Part shown: positions 25,262 to 35,855 of the stretch, piece by piece | Layout of the letters: the number at the start of each line of letters is the position of its first letter | How positions within the stretch are numbered: the stretch's first letter is position 1 | Notes under the pieces: generated by a model | Told to the model about the DNA's origin: nothing | Databases searched by the model: none | Seen by the model: only the letters and a program-made list of their open reading frames with translations | Assembly: GCA_019745275.1 (NCBI GenBank) | Contig: JAIETJ010000072.1 | Location: 1 to 55,833, forward strand | Length of the DNA: 55,833 nt | Source of the DNA: Pseudomonadaceae bacterium | Lineage (GTDB): Bacteria > Pseudomonadota > Gammaproteobacteria > Pseudomonadales > Pseudomonadaceae | Direction of reading: 5' to 3' | Made by a program: the position numbers and the translations under genes

Positions 25262-27739
25262 TTATTTATCCAGCGACTCAAGCAGTTGCTGCAGGCCTTT
25301 GTCGTTGGGGGTGAGGGCTAGCAGTACCTTGGCCCAGCGTTTGGCGGCCACTGGATCGCCGAGGTCGCGGTTAAAGGTGACTAGGCCGAGCAATACCTCT
25401 TGGTCTTGTGGGAAGTCCTGGTGGGCGGCCTCTAGGACTTTGATGGCTGCCGGTGCTTGCGCGCTGCTGTTGAGGGCCACGGCATACACATAGCGATAGC
25501 GCAGGTGGTCTGGCGCTAGTTGGCTGGCTGTGGCGAGTTCGCTGACCGCCTCGGGCAAACGCTTTTGCCTGGCTAAGGCCAGCCCTAGCGTGTGGTGCAG
25601 GGTCGGCTCTTGCGGGGCGCGGGCCAGGCCCTCGCGTAGCACCCGCTCGGCGCCGGCTTCTTGTCCTTGGTCTTGATAGAGACTGGCCAAATTCACCACG
25701 GCGGGGGTGAATGGGTCGAGTGCTAAGGCTTGGCGTAAATAGGCTTCAGCTTGGCTGGCGTCGCCGCGATCGGCATACAGGGCGCCGAGATTGGTGAGTG
25801 ACTCGGGTCGATCGGCATTGAACAGTTGTGCGGCGATGTACTCATCCAGCGCTTTCTGAAAGAGCGCCCGCTGCTCAGGTTTAAGTTTGCTCTCGTTAGC
25901 GCCAGCCAAGGCGCGCGCGGTCGCCATGCGCACACCACGAATGGGGTCGTCGAGCAGTGGCGGCAAAGCTTGGCTGCTCATATTCGGGGTGATTCGAGCG
26001 ACTGCGTCGACAGCGGCTTGGCGCACCGTTTCATTGTCGTCATACAAACCGTCAACCAAACTGCTGAAGGTTTGTTGGTCGCGGCCGGCACTCAGGCGGG
26101 CAAAGGCGCTGGCGCGGGCTATGGCTGGCTGCGTGGCGTCGCTGATGACCTTGAGTAGTGCTGCATCGGCACCCGGTAAGCCGAGATTGGCCGCCGCAAA
26201 CGCTTCGGCGTAATGCTGCAGGCCGGGGTTGGGGTGTGGATACCATTGTTGGACTTTGTCTGTTGCCCACTGTGGCTTTTTGTTGGTGTGGCAACTGTTG
26301 CAGGCGTTTGGCGTGCCCAGGGTTACCGACAGATCGGGGCGCGGAATACGCAGTGAGTGGTCGTTGCGCGGATCAACCTGCATATAAGTAGTGGTCGGCA
26401 TATGGCAGCTGACGCACTGCGCGCCCGTCGAGCCTTGTGGATGAAAGCTGTGTTTGGGCGTGTCGTACTTAGTCGGCAAGTGGCATTGCGCGCAGACGCC
26501 GTTGCCTTCGGCACGCAGTTTCAATGAGTGCGGTTCGTGGCAGTCGCTGCAGGTCACGCCCTTGGCGAACATTTTGCTTTGCAGGAACGAGCCGTGGTTG
26601 AACACCTCGTCGCGCTGCTGGCCATCGGGCCAGTACAGGCCGTCGTCTAAAAGGGCTGGCCGGTAGTTGTCGGCCAGCCGCTGGCCATGCACGAATGTGT
26701 CGCTGGTTTGCCCGCGTCGTGAGTGGCAGGTGGCGCAGGTTTCGATTTCTTTGTTGCTGGTGCGCGGTTCGCTGCGGGTGGCGTTGCCGGTTTTTAACTC
26801 GCTTAACCAGCTGACTCCTTGGCGCTCGTCAAGCACCGTGGCCAGGCCTTTGCCCGCAGCGCTAAATTGCTCACTGCCGGGTTCCTGCTTGGCCCATGCA
26901 AGGTGATTGGAAGCGGGGCCATGGCAGGCCTCACAGCCGACATTGAGCTCGGACCATTGGGTGTTGAAGGTTTTGCTGGCGGCGTCGTAATTTTTCTGCA
27001 GATTAGTTGAGTGGCAGTCGGCGCACTGGTAATTCCAGTTCTGGTCGATGCTGGTCCAGTGCAAGGGATTGCCGGCTTGCAGTTTTTGCTCGGGATAGAG
27101 GTGGAACCAGCGTTGTCCGCCTTGTTCTTTGCTGCGAGTGTCCCAGGCAATGCCGAAGGCTTGCAGGCGGCCGCCGGGAAACTCGATCAGGTATTGCTGC
27201 AGTGGGGTAACGCCGAAGGTGTACTTAATCTCGAAATCGGCCAGCTTGCCGTCCGTTCCGTCGGTGTTAACGAAGAATTTCCCGTCACGGTTGAAAAAGG
27301 TGCTGGTGATGCCGTTGTAGCTGAAGTGGGCATTGCTAAAGTCGCCTAGGACGGTCTTGGCGCTGGCAATTTGCATGGCTAAATCATGGTGCGAACCTTG
27401 CCAGTCGCTGTGCTGTGGGGCGTGGCAGCTGGTGCAGGTGTCGCTGCCGACATAGTCTGGGCTGTGCGCAGTGGCTGGCTGCGCTGCTGGAGTGGGTGGC
27501 GCTACCAGCAGGGCAGGCTTGCTCGCTTGCTCGGTAGTGAGCGCTGTCGGGGCTTGGCTTGATGGCGGATTGCTGGTGGCGATATACGCCGATAACCCTG
27601 CCGCGCTTAGGGCAAAAATTGCCAAGATAAGGCGCAAACCAATATTTTTCGCCGCCGGTTTACTTGCGCTGTCTGGCGTGTTGCGGTTGGTTTCGCTTGG
27701 GTTAAGCGTGCTCTGCGGTTGGTTTTTGTTTTTGCGCAA
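25262..27739 (-). CDS. Octahaem c-type cytochrome with HEAT and TPR repeats
   Basis: An 825-residue periplasmic, membrane-anchored electron-transfer protein. One N-terminal helix (residues about 33-54) is followed by a Pro/Ala-rich linker. A multihaem domain then carries eight CXXCH sites beginning at residues 102, 239, 269, 335, 397, 416, 442 and 480. From about residue 530 come HEAT-like repeats (LLKVISDATQPAIARASAFARL, DNETVRQAAVDAVARI), then TPR units from about 640 to the end (ESLTNLGALYADRGDASQAEAYLRQAL). The cytochrome part resembles the cytochrome c554/c552 superfamily. No partner redox gene is adjacent. Substrate and physiological role are unknown. Confidence 0.87.
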   Translation of the reverse strand: MRKNKNQPQSTLNPSETNRNTPDSASKPAAKNIGLRLILAIFALSAAGLSAYIATSNPPSSQAPTALTTEQASKPALLVAPPTPAAQPATAHSPDYVGSDTCTSCHAPQHSDWQGSHHDLAMQIASAKTVLGDFSNAHFSYNGITSTFFNRDGKFFVNTDGTDGKLADFEIKYTFGVTPLQQYLIEFPGGRLQAFGIAWDTRSKEQGGQRWFHLYPEQKLQAGNPLHWTSIDQNWNYQCADCHSTNLQKNYDAASKTFNTQWSELNVGCEACHGPASNHLAWAKQEPGSEQFSAAGKGLATVLDERQGVSWLSELKTGNATRSEPRTSNKEIETCATCHSRRGQTSDTFVHGQRLADNYRPALLDDGLYWPDGQQRDEVFNHGSFLQSKMFAKGVTCSDCHEPHSLKLRAEGNGVCAQCHLPTKYDTPKHSFHPQGSTGAQCVSCHMPTTTYMQVDPRNDHSLRIPRPDLSVTLGTPNACNSCHTNKKPQWATDKVQQWYPHPNPGLQHYAEAFAAANLGLPGADAALLKVISDATQPAIARASAFARLSAGRDQQTFSSLVDGLYDDNETVRQAAVDAVARITPNMSSQALPPLLDDPIRGVRMATARALAGANESKLKPEQRALFQKALDEYIAAQLFNADRPESLTNLGALYADRGDASQAEAYLRQALALDPFTPAVVNLASLYQDQGQEAGAERVLREGLARAPQEPTLHHTLGLALARQKRLPEAVSELATASQLAPDHLRYRYVYAVALNSSAQAPAAIKVLEAAHQDFPQDQEVLLGLVTFNRDLGDPVAAKRWAKVLLALTPNDKGLQQLLESLDK

Positions 27740-27850
27740 AATGTGTTCTGCCGGGCAATGAATAAAAGGGGTGCAGCCCTGATCTGGGTTGCGAGTATTT
27801 CAGTATTGGCCAAGCAGCGTCTAGCGCGGTCGCTGAGATACGCTAGGCGA

Positions 27851-27879
27851 AAAAAAACCGGAGCGAGTCCGGTTTTTTT
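27851..27879. terminator. Terminator after suhB
   Basis: CCGGA-GCGAG-TCCGG is flanked by seven A and seven T residues (27851-27879), a compact stem usable in both directions. It lies 13 bases after the suhB stop codon on the minus strand. Confidence 0.9.
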
Positions 27880-27891
27880 AACTTGGGCAGC

Positions 27892-28707
27892 TTAGCGTTT
27901 CAGTGCGGCCGACAGGTGTGGCTGAATGGCCGTGAGCACAGCTTTGAAGCATTTGGTGTTGCCAGTGACTATGTGACCCTTTTCAAGGAATTCATGGCCG
28001 CCGTTAAAGTCGCTGATCAAACCGCCGGCTTCTTGAATCATCAGTACGCCAGCGGCCATGTCCCACTCGGTTAAGCCGAAGGCCCAAGCGCCGTCGAAGC
28101 GACCGCAGGCCACATAGGCCAGATCAAGGCTGGCGGAGCCGGCGCTGCGGATGCCGGCCACTTCTGGGCTGAGGTCACGCAGCATGTTCAGGTGGCTGTC
28201 GAGGTTGTCCATTTGGCTGGCGCTAAACGGGAAGCTGTTGGCCAGCAGTGCGCCTTCCAAGCCCTTGCGGGTGCTAACGCGCATGCGGCGGCCATTTAGG
28301 GCGGCGCCACGGCCACGGCTGGCGGTGAATTCTTCTTGGCGAACTGGGTCGAGAATAACTGCATGCTCGAGGCGGTCACGATACTTGCAGGCAATGCTCA
28401 CTGAAAAGTTCGGAACCCCGCGCAAGAAGTTGCGGGTGCCGTCGAGTGGGTCGATGATCCACAGGTAATCGGCGCCTTCGTCTTTACCTGCGGTTAGGCC
28501 GGTTTTTTCGCCGAGGAAGCCGTGAGTCGGGTGGGCTTTGCTGAGTGCTTGAATGATGCTTTTTTCAACGGTGAGCTCCAGCTCAGCAACGAAATCTTTG
28601 GCATCTTTCTCGTCGGCCGAGATGACATCCAGGCGCTCGATGGAGCGGAAGATCAGTTCACTGGCGCTGCGGGCTGCGCGCAGTGCGACATTCAGCATTG
28701 GCTGCAT
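27892..28707 (-). CDS. suhB: Inositol-1-monophosphatase / Nus factor SuhB
   Basis: A 271-residue Mg2+-dependent, Li+-sensitive phosphatase that also joins the rRNA antitermination complex in E. coli and affects virulence regulation in Pseudomonas. The metal-binding motif DPLDGTRNFLRG (near residue 86) and the second motif GSASLDLAYVACGRFDGAW...WDMAAG (residues about 185-225) are intact. It is divergent from trmJ, the standard order in pseudomonads. Confidence 0.95.
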   Translation of the reverse strand: MQPMLNVALRAARSASELIFRSIERLDVISADEKDAKDFVAELELTVEKSIIQALSKAHPTHGFLGEKTGLTAGKDEGADYLWIIDPLDGTRNFLRGVPNFSVSIACKYRDRLEHAVILDPVRQEEFTASRGRGAALNGRRMRVSTRKGLEGALLANSFPFSASQMDNLDSHLNMLRDLSPEVAGIRSAGSASLDLAYVACGRFDGAWAFGLTEWDMAAGVLMIQEAGGLISDFNGGHEFLEKGHIVTGNTKCFKAVLTAIQPHLSAALKR

Positions 28708-28852
28708 GGAGTTTTCACCTGGTTGTATAAAGATAGCCGGCCATTCTAGCAGAAAAGCTCAGGGTAAAAAGAGGGCGACGATAGCTTGCATGGTATTAGC
28801 AGGGGCGGTTCTGTAAGATTTGCTCCCTTTTAGCGTCTGCGTGGGCCTGCTT

Positions 28853-29626
28853 GTGCTGCAAAATATTCGTGTGGTGCTGGTTAATACCAGTCATCCAGGC
28901 AACATCGGTGGCGCCGCGCGGGCCATGAAAAATATGGGCTTGAGCCGTTTAGTGCTGGTCCAGCCGCGGGACTTTCCCAGTGCTGAGGCGGTGGCGCGGG
29001 CGGCCGGTGCGGTTGATATTCTTGATAATGCCTGCATTGTAAATAGTCTGGAAGAAGCGCTGGGCGGCTGCGGTCTAGTGTTGGGTACCAGTGCGCGCAA
29101 TCGGCATATTCCTTGGCCGCTGCTTGATCCGCGCGAATGTGCGGCGGCCTGTATAGAGCAGGTCGAGCAGGCGGGGGAGGTGGCCTTGGTGTTTGGTCGT
29201 GAAGATTCTGGCCTGAGCAATGACGAGCTGCAGCGCTGTCATTTTCATGTGCATATTCCATCGGACCCGGAATTTAGTTCGCTGAATCTGGCCGCTGCGG
29301 TGCAGGTGCTCACCTATGAGGTGCGTATGGCTTGGCTGGCAGCGCAGGGCCAGCCGACTAAAATGGCTAAGCTAGAGACTCATGCTGAGCAGGGTTCGTT
29401 GCCGGTGACGGCGGATGAACTGGAGCGCTTCTATGCGCACATGGAAAGCACCTTGGTGCAGATCGGCTTCCATGATCCGGAAAATCCACGCCATTTGATG
29501 CCGCGCTTGCGCCGTTTATATGGGCGCAACAATATCAGTAAGCTGGAAATGAATATCCTGCGTGGCATTCTGACGGAAACCCAGAAGGCCGCCCGCGGTG
29601 AAGTTTATAAGCGGAGAGATAATTAA
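28853..29626 (+). CDS. trmJ: tRNA (cytidine/uridine-2'-O-)-methyltransferase TrmJ
   Basis: A 257-residue SPOUT methyltransferase that 2'-O-methylates position 32 of several tRNAs. The family start is [27 protein letters not shown]; conserved SPOUT knot segments are [33 protein letters not shown] and [22 protein letters not shown]. The GTG at 28853 gives [10 protein letters not shown], which fits homologues; upstream in-frame TTG and GTG codons add residues not seen in the family. The stop overlaps the cysE start by one base (TAATG). Confidence 0.92.
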   Translation: MLQNIRVVLVNTSHPGNIGGAARAMKNMGLSRLVLVQPRDFPSAEAVARAAGAVDILDNACIVNSLEEALGGCGLVLGTSARNRHIPWPLLDPRECAAACIEQVEQAGEVALVFGREDSGLSNDELQRCHFHVHIPSDPEFSSLNLAAAVQVLTYEVRMAWLAAQGQPTKMAKLETHAEQGSLPVTADELERFYAHMESTLVQIGFHDPENPRHLMPRLRRLYGRNNISKLEMNILRGILTETQKAARGEVYKRRDN

Positions 29627-30411
29627 TGTTTGCTCGTGTGCGCGAAGATATTCAGGGCGTATTCCATCGTGATCCGGCAGCGCGCAATACCTTCGAGGTG
29701 TTGACCTGCTATCCGGGTTTGCATGCCGTGTGGATGCATCGCTTAACGCATTTTTTGTGGCTGGCTGGCTGGAAGTGGCTAGCGCGGATGCTTTCCAGCT
29801 TTGCCCGTTGGTTGACAGGGATTGAGATTCACCCGGGAGCGAAAATCGGTCGGCGTTTTTTTATCGATCACGGTATGGGTATCGTCATTGGTGAAACTGC
29901 TGAGATTGGTAATGACGTAACCCTCTATCAGGGCGTGACCTTGGGTGGCACAAGCTGGAACAAGGGTAAGCGACATCCGACCCTTGAAGATGGTGTGGTA
30001 GTGGGGGCGGGGGCCAAGGTGTTGGGGCCTTTTACCGTTGGCGCAGGCGCTAAAATTGGCTCCAATGCAGTGGTGACTAAGGCTGTGCCGGCTGGTGCGA
30101 CGGCGGTGGGGATACCGGCGCGGATTATCGCTAAGCGTACTGATCAAGATGATGAGCAAGAGGCTAAGCGCCAAGCCTTGGCCGATAAGATTGGCTTCGA
30201 TGCCTACGGCATGAGTGAAGATATGCCGGACCCGATTGCTCGTGCGATTGGTCAGTTGCTCGATCATTTGCAAGCGGTGGATGGTCGGCTGGAGGGTATG
30301 TGTGGTGCGCTCAAGGAATTAGGCAGTGATTTTTGCGCTAAAGACCTGCCGAGCCTGCGCGATGAAGACTTCGCCGAGGTTAAAGACGAGGCAGTTAACT
30401 CTGGGCGCTGA
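29626..30411 (+). CDS. cysE: Serine O-acetyltransferase
   Basis: A 261-residue left-handed beta-helix acetyltransferase that makes O-acetylserine from serine and acetyl-CoA, the first committed step of cysteine synthesis. An N-terminal helical part precedes the hexapeptide region ([31 protein letters not shown], then [18 protein letters not shown] repeats and AVGIPARII). A 75-residue C-terminal tail follows, longer than in E. coli CysE but usual for the Pseudomonas form. Its placement just before iscR links cysteine supply to IscS, which uses cysteine as sulphur donor. Confidence 0.93.
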   Translation: MFARVREDIQGVFHRDPAARNTFEVLTCYPGLHAVWMHRLTHFLWLAGWKWLARMLSSFARWLTGIEIHPGAKIGRRFFIDHGMGIVIGETAEIGNDVTLYQGVTLGGTSWNKGKRHPTLEDGVVVGAGAKVLGPFTVGAGAKIGSNAVVTKAVPAGATAVGIPARIIAKRTDQDDEQEAKRQALADKIGFDAYGMSEDMPDPIARAIGQLLDHLQAVDGRLEGMCGALKELGSDFCAKDLPSLRDEDFAEVKDEAVNSGR

Positions 30412-30483
30412 TGCGTTCTATCTGGCATTTTGCTAGAGTGCGCGGCCGTGCCAAGGCTAATCCCGAGTAATTTGATAGGTCTT

Positions 30484-30516
30484 ATAGTTGACTTAAATAC
30501 TCGGGAATAAGATAAT
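30484..30516 (+). promoter_or_regulatory. isc operon promoter with IscR type 1 site
   Basis: TTGACT (30488-30493) and GATAAT (30511-30516) are spaced by exactly 17 bases, a near-consensus sigma-70 promoter. The 25 bases at 30484-30508 fit the E. coli type 1 IscR box well (ATAGTTGACT followed by AT-rich bases and ACTCGGGAAT). They cover the -35 and spacer, so holo-IscR would repress. A second, inverted, weaker match lies upstream at about 30459-30482 (ATCCCGAGTAATTTGATAGG). Confidence 0.85.
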
Positions 30517-30549
30517 TAGCGCAAATCAGCGATCCTGTGGGACCTGTTC

Positions 30550-31041
30550 ATGCGCCTGACCACCAAAGGCCGTTACGCCGTTACTGCCATGCTTGATCTC
30601 GCCCTGCACGCTCAGCGCGGTCCGGTGTCATTGGCTGATATTTCCGAGCGTCAGGGGATTTCCCTGTCTTATCTTGAGCAGCTGTTTGCCAAGTTGCGAC
30701 GCGGTAGCTTGGTGTCCAGTGTGCGCGGTCCGGGCGGCGGTTATCAGTTGGCGCGCGAGATGGGCGGTATTCAAGTGGCGCAGGTTATCGATGCGGTCAA
30801 TGAGTCTGTGGATGCCACGCGCTGTCAGGGTCAGGGTGATTGCCATTCGGGTGACACCTGCTTAACCCATCATCTGTGGTGCGACCTCAGTGAGCAGATT
30901 CATCAGTTTCTCAGTGGCATCAGCTTGGCCGACTTAGTTAGTCGGCATGAGGTTCAGGAGGTTGCATCGCGCCAGGATCAGCGCCGTTGTGGTACCGGCG
31001 CTGCGCGTCTGGAGAAGATTGAAGCGTCTGCTATTGACTGA
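30550..31041 (+). CDS. iscR: Iron-sulphur cluster regulator IscR
   Basis: A 163-residue Rrf2-family repressor that carries a 2Fe-2S cluster and senses cluster demand. The winged helix starts [20 protein letters not shown]; the DNA-reading part is [23 protein letters not shown]. The three cluster cysteines are in the C-x5-C-x5-C pattern [18 protein letters not shown]. It is the first gene of the isc operon, behind a promoter with IscR sites, so autorepression is expected. Confidence 0.96.
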   Translation: MRLTTKGRYAVTAMLDLALHAQRGPVSLADISERQGISLSYLEQLFAKLRRGSLVSSVRGPGGGYQLAREMGGIQVAQVIDAVNESVDATRCQGQGDCHSGDTCLTHHLWCDLSEQIHQFLSGISLADLVSRHEVQEVASRQDQRRCGTGAARLEKIEASAID

Positions 31042-31073
31042 GTTGTACGTTTGCCTGAATACGGAGAAACCTT

Positions 31074-32288
31074 ATGAAATTACCGATTTATCTCGACTAC
31101 TCAGCGACCACGCCGGTTGATCCGCGCGTTGCGCAAAAAATGAGCGAATGCCTGCTGGTGGACGGTAACTTCGGTAATCCGGCGTCGCGCTCCCATGTGT
31201 TTGGCTGGAAATCTGAAGAAGCGGTGGAAAACGGTCGTCGCCAGGTCGCTGACTTGGTTAATGCCGACCCACGCGAAATCGTCTGGACTAGCGGCGCTAC
31301 TGAGTCGAATAACTTGGCGATTAAGGGTGCGGCGCACTTTTATGCGACCAAGGGCAAACATCTGATAACCAATCGCATTGAACACAAAGCCGTGCTCGAT
31401 ACCATGCGTCAGTTGGAGCGTGAAGGCTTTGAGGTAACTTACATCGAGCCGGGTGAAGATGGTCTGATCACTCCTGCGATGGTCGAGGCGGTGCTGCGTG
31501 ATGACACCATTCTGGTGTCGGTGATGCACGTCAATAACGAGATCGGCACCATCAATGATATTGCTGCTATTGGTGAACTAACCCGCTCGCGCGGCGTGTT
31601 GTTGCATGTTGATGCGGCGCAGTCGACCGGTAAAGTCGCCATCGACCTAAGCACACTGAAAGTTGACTTGATGTCCTTCTCTGCGCACAAAACCTACGGC
31701 CCTAAAGGTGTCGGCGCTTTGTATGTGGGGCGTAAGCCGCGGGTGCGTTTGGAAGCTCAGACCCACGGCGGTGGGCATGAGCGCGGTATGCGCTCGGGCA
31801 CCTTGGCGACCCATCAGATCGTCGGTATGGGCGAGGCATTCCGCATCGCTAAAGAAGAAATGCAGCATGAGAACGCGCGTATTGCGGCCTTGCGTGATCG
31901 TTTCTATAAGCAGGTCGAGAACCTTGAAGAGCTGTATCTGAACGGCAGCTTGATCTCGCGAGTGCCGCACAACTTGAACCTCAGCTTTAACTACGTTGAG
32001 GGCGAGTCGCTGATTATGGCGCTGAAGGACCTAGCAGTTTCCTCCGGTTCGGCTTGCACCTCGGCCTCGCTTGAGCCGTCCTATGTGCTGCGTGCTATAG
32101 GTCGTAATGATGAGCTGGCACACAGCTCGATTCGTTTCACCTTCGGTCGTTTTACTACCGATGAAGAAGTTGATTATGCCGCGCAGAAAGTTTGCGAGGC
32201 GGTTACCAAGCTGCGTGATTTGTCGCCGCTTTGGGATATGTTCAAAGAGGGTGTCGATCTGTCCAAGGTTGAATGGGCGGCGCACTAA
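31074..32288 (+). CDS. iscS: Cysteine desulphurase IscS
   Basis: A 404-residue PLP enzyme that takes sulphur from cysteine and hands it as persulphide to IscU, ThiI, TusA and others. The PLP lysine lies in [17 protein letters not shown] (near residue 206) and the mobile active-site Cys in [17 protein letters not shown] (near residue 328). It starts [16 protein letters not shown], as usual. It lies 32 bases after iscR. Confidence 0.98.
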   Translation: MKLPIYLDYSATTPVDPRVAQKMSECLLVDGNFGNPASRSHVFGWKSEEAVENGRRQVADLVNADPREIVWTSGATESNNLAIKGAAHFYATKGKHLITNRIEHKAVLDTMRQLEREGFEVTYIEPGEDGLITPAMVEAVLRDDTILVSVMHVNNEIGTINDIAAIGELTRSRGVLLHVDAAQSTGKVAIDLSTLKVDLMSFSAHKTYGPKGVGALYVGRKPRVRLEAQTHGGGHERGMRSGTLATHQIVGMGEAFRIAKEEMQHENARIAALRDRFYKQVENLEELYLNGSLISRVPHNLNLSFNYVEGESLIMALKDLAVSSGSACTSASLEPSYVLRAIGRNDELAHSSIRFTFGRFTTDEEVDYAAQKVCEAVTKLRDLSPLWDMFKEGVDLSKVEWAAH

Positions 32289-32329
32289 TTTCGCCGCGTA
32301 CGGCACCCGATTGAGAGAGGAGCACCAAC

Positions 32330-32716
32330 ATGGCTTACAGCGAAAAGGTCATTGACCACTACGAGAACCCGCGCAACGTCGGCAAGATGGATGCTGAAGA
32401 TCCAGATGTTGGCACCGGTATGGTCGGTGCGCCGGCTTGTGGCGACGTGATGCGGTTGCAGATCAAGGTTAACGAACAGGGTGTCATCGAAGATGCCAAG
32501 TTCAAGACCTATGGCTGCGGTTCGGCGATCGCCTCCAGTTCGTTGGCGACTGAGTGGATGAAGGGTAAGACCCTGGATGAAGCTGAAACCATCAAGAATA
32601 CCCAGTTGGCTGAAGAGCTGGCCCTGCCGCCGGTGAAAATTCACTGCTCGGTACTCGCCGAAGACGCTATCAAAGCGGCTGTACGTGATTACAAGCAGAA
32701 GAAAGGCCTGCTCTAA
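32330..32716 (+). CDS. iscU: Fe-S cluster scaffold IscU
   Basis: A 128-residue scaffold on which 2Fe-2S clusters are assembled. All three ligand cysteines are present ([31 protein letters not shown]), as is the LPPVK motif recognised by HscA. Length is the family standard. Confidence 0.98.
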   Translation: MAYSEKVIDHYENPRNVGKMDAEDPDVGTGMVGAPACGDVMRLQIKVNEQGVIEDAKFKTYGCGSAIASSSLATEWMKGKTLDEAETIKNTQLAEELALPPVKIHCSVLAEDAIKAAVRDYKQKKGLL

Positions 32717-32726
32717 GGAGGTTTTC

Positions 32727-33050
32727 ATGGCTATCAGCATGACTGTGGCGGCGGCCGAACATGTACGCCGTTCGCTAGATGGGCGCGGTAAAGGGGATGG
32801 CATTCGCTTGGCAGTGCGCACCACTGGCTGTTCTGGCTTGGCCTATGTGTTGGAATTTGTCGATGAGTTTGGTGGTGAAGATCAGGTGTTCGAGAGTCAC
32901 GGCGTAAAGGTGATTATCGATCCGAAAAGCTTGGTCTATCTCGACGGCACCGAACTCGATTTCGTTAAGGAGGGTCTTAACGAGGGCTTCAAGTTCAACA
33001 ACCCTAACGTGCGTGGCGAATGCGGCTGCGGCGAAAGCTTTAACGTCTGA
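32727..33050 (+). CDS. iscA: Iron-sulphur cluster assembly protein IscA
   Basis: A 107-residue A-type carrier. Cysteines are at [15 protein letters not shown] and at the C-terminal CGCGESF. The ATG at 32727 has AAGGAGG (32715-32721) just upstream; the frame extends further upstream into iscU, but those codons are not used. Confidence 0.97.
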   Translation: MAISMTVAAAEHVRRSLDGRGKGDGIRLAVRTTGCSGLAYVLEFVDEFGGEDQVFESHGVKVIIDPKSLVYLDGTELDFVKEGLNEGFKFNNPNVRGECGCGESFNV

Positions 33051-33057
33051 GGCGCTT

Positions 33058-33579
33058 GTGGGTAGTCCTTGTCATTTCGCCTTGTTTGAGCTTAAGCCGG
33101 CGTTTGTGCTGGACCTTACGCAGTTAGCTGCGCGTTACCGTGAGCTGGCGCGCACAGTGCATCCTGATCGTTTTACTGATGGCACTGAGCGTGAACAGCG
33201 CTTGGCGCTGGAAGATTCGGCGAGTTTGAATGAGGCCTACCAGGTGTTAAAAAACACCTCGGCACGCGCCCGTTATTTGTTGAGTTTGAGTGGTGGTGAG
33301 CTACCACTGGAAGTAACGGTGCAAGACCCTGAGTTCTTGCTCCAGCAAATGGATTTGCGTGAAGAGCTGGAAGACCTGCACGACAGCGCCGATCTGGCTG
33401 GTGTTGATGTGTTCAAGCAGCGTCTCAAGCGTGCGCAACATCAGTTAAATGAACAGTTCGCTGGCTGCTGGGATGCGCCGGCAAGTCGTGAGCAGGCCGA
33501 GCGTCTCGTGCGGCGGATGCAATTTCTCGACAAGCTCTCCTATGAAGTGCGCCAACTGGAAGAGCGCCTCGACGATTAA
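33058..33579 (+). CDS. hscB: Co-chaperone HscB (Hsc20)
   Basis: A 173-residue J-domain protein that delivers IscU to HscA. The J domain runs from residues 1 to 75 with HPD in [10 protein letters not shown] and NEAYQVLKN; the C-terminal three-helix bundle binds IscU. The GTG at 33058 lies seven bases after the iscA stop and gives [16 protein letters not shown], which fits homologues. The upstream frame overlaps iscA and is not used. Confidence 0.95.
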   Translation: MGSPCHFALFELKPAFVLDLTQLAARYRELARTVHPDRFTDGTEREQRLALEDSASLNEAYQVLKNTSARARYLLSLSGGELPLEVTVQDPEFLLQQMDLREELEDLHDSADLAGVDVFKQRLKRAQHQLNEQFAGCWDAPASREQAERLVRRMQFLDKLSYEVRQLEERLDD

Positions 33580-33621
33580 CCTGTGCGCCGCACCAGTGGC
33601 GTGCCTAATAGTCAGACAAGC

Positions 33622-35484
33622 ATGGCCTTACTACAGATCGCAGAACCCGGACAAAGCCCGCAACCACACCAGCGTCGTCTGGCCGTGGGTATCGACTTGG
33701 GCACTACTAATTCGCTGGTCGCCGCTGTACGCAGCGGTCTCGCCGAACCCTTGGCGGATGCTCAAGGGCAGTTGCTGATGCCGTCGGCGGTGCGCTATCA
33801 CCCTGAGCACATCGAAGTTGGGCTGGGCGCCAAGCGGGCGGCCGCGCAAGATCCGCTGAATACCGTGCTGTCCGTTAAGCGCCTGATGGGGCGCGGTTTG
33901 GCCGATGTTAAGCAACTGGGCGAGCAGCTACCTTATCGCTTTGTCGACGGCGAGTCGCACATGCCGTTTATCGACACGGTGCAGGGGCCGAAGAGCCCGG
34001 TCGAGATCTCGGCAGATATTCTTAAGGTGTTACGCCAACGCGCCGAGCAAACCCTCGGTGGCGAGTTGGTGGGGGCGGTGATTACCGTCCCGGCGTATTT
34101 CGACGAGGCGCAGCGTCAAGCCACTAAAGACGCCGCGCGCTTGGCCGGTTTGAATGTGTTGCGCTTGCTGAATGAGCCAACTGCCGCCGCGGTCGCCTAT
34201 GGTCTAGACAAGCAAGCGCAAGGCTTGGTGGCTATCTATGACTTGGGTGGCGGCACCTTTGATATTTCGATTCTGCGCCTGACTGGTGGCGTATTTGAAG
34301 TGTTGGCGACCGGCGGCGACAGCTCGCTGGGTGGCGATGATTTTGACCACGCCATTGCCGGCTGGATGATCGCTCAGGCGGGTTTGTCCACGGATCTCGC
34401 GCCGGGTGAGCAGCGCAGCTTGTTGCAAGCAGCCTGTCTGGCCAAAGAGGCCTTGAGCGCGGCTGATTTGGTGACGCTCACCCATGGTGATTGGAGTGGC
34501 GAACTCAGTCGCCAGCAGTTCGTTGAGCTGATTGAGCCGATGGTGGCCCGCAGTCTCAAGGCTTGTAAGCGCGCCGTGCGCGATGCCGGGATTGAATTGC
34601 TTGAGGTCGAAGCAGTGGTCATGGTCGGTGGTTCGACCCGCGTGCCTTATGTGCGTCAGGCGGTGGCGGAGCTGTTTGCCCGCGAGCCCTTGACTGATAT
34701 CGACCCCGATCAAGTGGTGGCCATAGGCGCGGCGATTCAAGCTGATAGCTTGGCGGGCAATAAACGCGACGGCGAAGAATTGTTGTTGCTGGATGTGATC
34801 CCGTTGTCGCTGGGTTTAGAGACCATGGGCGGCTTGCTGGAAAAAGTCATCCCGCGCAACACTACGATCCCGGTGGCGCGCGCCCAAGACTTCACTACCT
34901 ATAAAGATGGCCAGACGGCCATGATGATTCATGTGTTGCAGGGCGAGCGTGAGCTGATCAGCGATTGCCGTTCGCTGGCGCGCTTTGAGTTGCGTGGTAT
35001 TCCGCCGATGGTGGCGGGATCTGCGAAGATTCGCGTGACCTTTCAGGTGGATGCGGATGGTTTGCTGAGTGTCGCGGCGCGCGAGTTGGGCTCGGGTGTT
35101 GAAGCGACTATTCAGGTTAAGCCATCTTACGGGCTCACCGATGGTGAAGTGGCGCGGATGCTCCAGGACTCGTTCAAGTTTGCCGGTGACGATAAACTCG
35201 CTCGGGTGTTGCGCGAGCAGCAGGTAGATGCCGAGCGCTTGTTAGTGGCGGTGCAGGCTGCCCTGCAGATGGATGGTGAGCGTTTGCTGGAGGCGTGTGA
35301 GCGCGCTGAAATCGAACTGCAGATGCGTTTGCTGAGCGAATTGATGGTGGGTAGTGATGGTGCGGCCATTGAGTTGCAGACCAAACGTGTCACTCAAGTA
35401 ACTGACGCTTTCGCTGCGCGCCGACTGAATGCCACGGTAAAAGCCGGGCTGGCCGGTCGTCGCTTGAATGAAATTGACGACTGA
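33622..35484 (+). CDS. hscA: Hsp70-class chaperone HscA
   Basis: A 620-residue Hsp70 dedicated to releasing clusters from IscU. The nucleotide-binding domain opens with [14 protein letters not shown] and includes [17 protein letters not shown] and [14 protein letters not shown]. The peptide-binding domain starts near residue 390 ([18 protein letters not shown]). The ATG at 33622 ([13 protein letters not shown]) is the family start; the GTG at 33583 adds 13 residues without precedent. Confidence 0.96.
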   Translation: MALLQIAEPGQSPQPHQRRLAVGIDLGTTNSLVAAVRSGLAEPLADAQGQLLMPSAVRYHPEHIEVGLGAKRAAAQDPLNTVLSVKRLMGRGLADVKQLGEQLPYRFVDGESHMPFIDTVQGPKSPVEISADILKVLRQRAEQTLGGELVGAVITVPAYFDEAQRQATKDAARLAGLNVLRLLNEPTAAAVAYGLDKQAQGLVAIYDLGGGTFDISILRLTGGVFEVLATGGDSSLGGDDFDHAIAGWMIAQAGLSTDLAPGEQRSLLQAACLAKEALSAADLVTLTHGDWSGELSRQQFVELIEPMVARSLKACKRAVRDAGIELLEVEAVVMVGGSTRVPYVRQAVAELFAREPLTDIDPDQVVAIGAAIQADSLAGNKRDGEELLLLDVIPLSLGLETMGGLLEKVIPRNTTIPVARAQDFTTYKDGQTAMMIHVLQGERELISDCRSLARFELRGIPPMVAGSAKIRVTFQVDADGLLSVAARELGSGVEATIQVKPSYGLTDGEVARMLQDSFKFAGDDKLARVLREQQVDAERLLVAVQAALQMDGERLLEACERAEIELQMRLLSELMVGSDGAAIELQTKRVTQVTDAFAARRLNATVKAGLAGRRLNEIDD

Positions 35485-35499
35485 TTTAGGAGTAACAGG

Positions 35500-35841
35500 A
35501 TGACGCAGGTCATTTTTCTGCCGCACGATAAATTTTGCCCTGATGGCATGGTCGTGGAGGCTGAGCCCGGGACCTCCATTCTGGAATTGGCCCATGCGCA
35601 CCATATCGAGATGGAAAGCGCCTGTGGCGGCGTCTGTGCATGTACGACGTGCCATTGCATCGTTCGTGAAGGTTTCGATTCGCTGGAAGCGGCTGACGAG
35701 CTGGAAGAAGACTTCCTTGATCGGGCTTGGGGGCTTGAGGTGCAATCGCGTCTAGCCTGTCAGGCGATCGTTGGGACTGAAGATCTGACCATCGAAATTC
35801 CCAAGTATTCGCTCAACCATGCCGCTGAGGCTGCGCACTGA
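35500..35841 (+). CDS. fdx: ISC-type 2Fe-2S ferredoxin
   Basis: A 113-residue adrenodoxin-like ferredoxin that supplies electrons for cluster assembly. The cluster cysteines are in SACGGVCACTTCHCIV and the distal SRLACQAIV. It follows hscA by 15 bases with AGGAG in front. Confidence 0.97.
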   Translation: MTQVIFLPHDKFCPDGMVVEAEPGTSILELAHAHHIEMESACGGVCACTTCHCIVREGFDSLEAADELEEDFLDRAWGLEVQSRLACQAIVGTEDLTIEIPKYSLNHAAEAAH

Positions 35842-35855
35842 TTCGAGGGGTTGTC

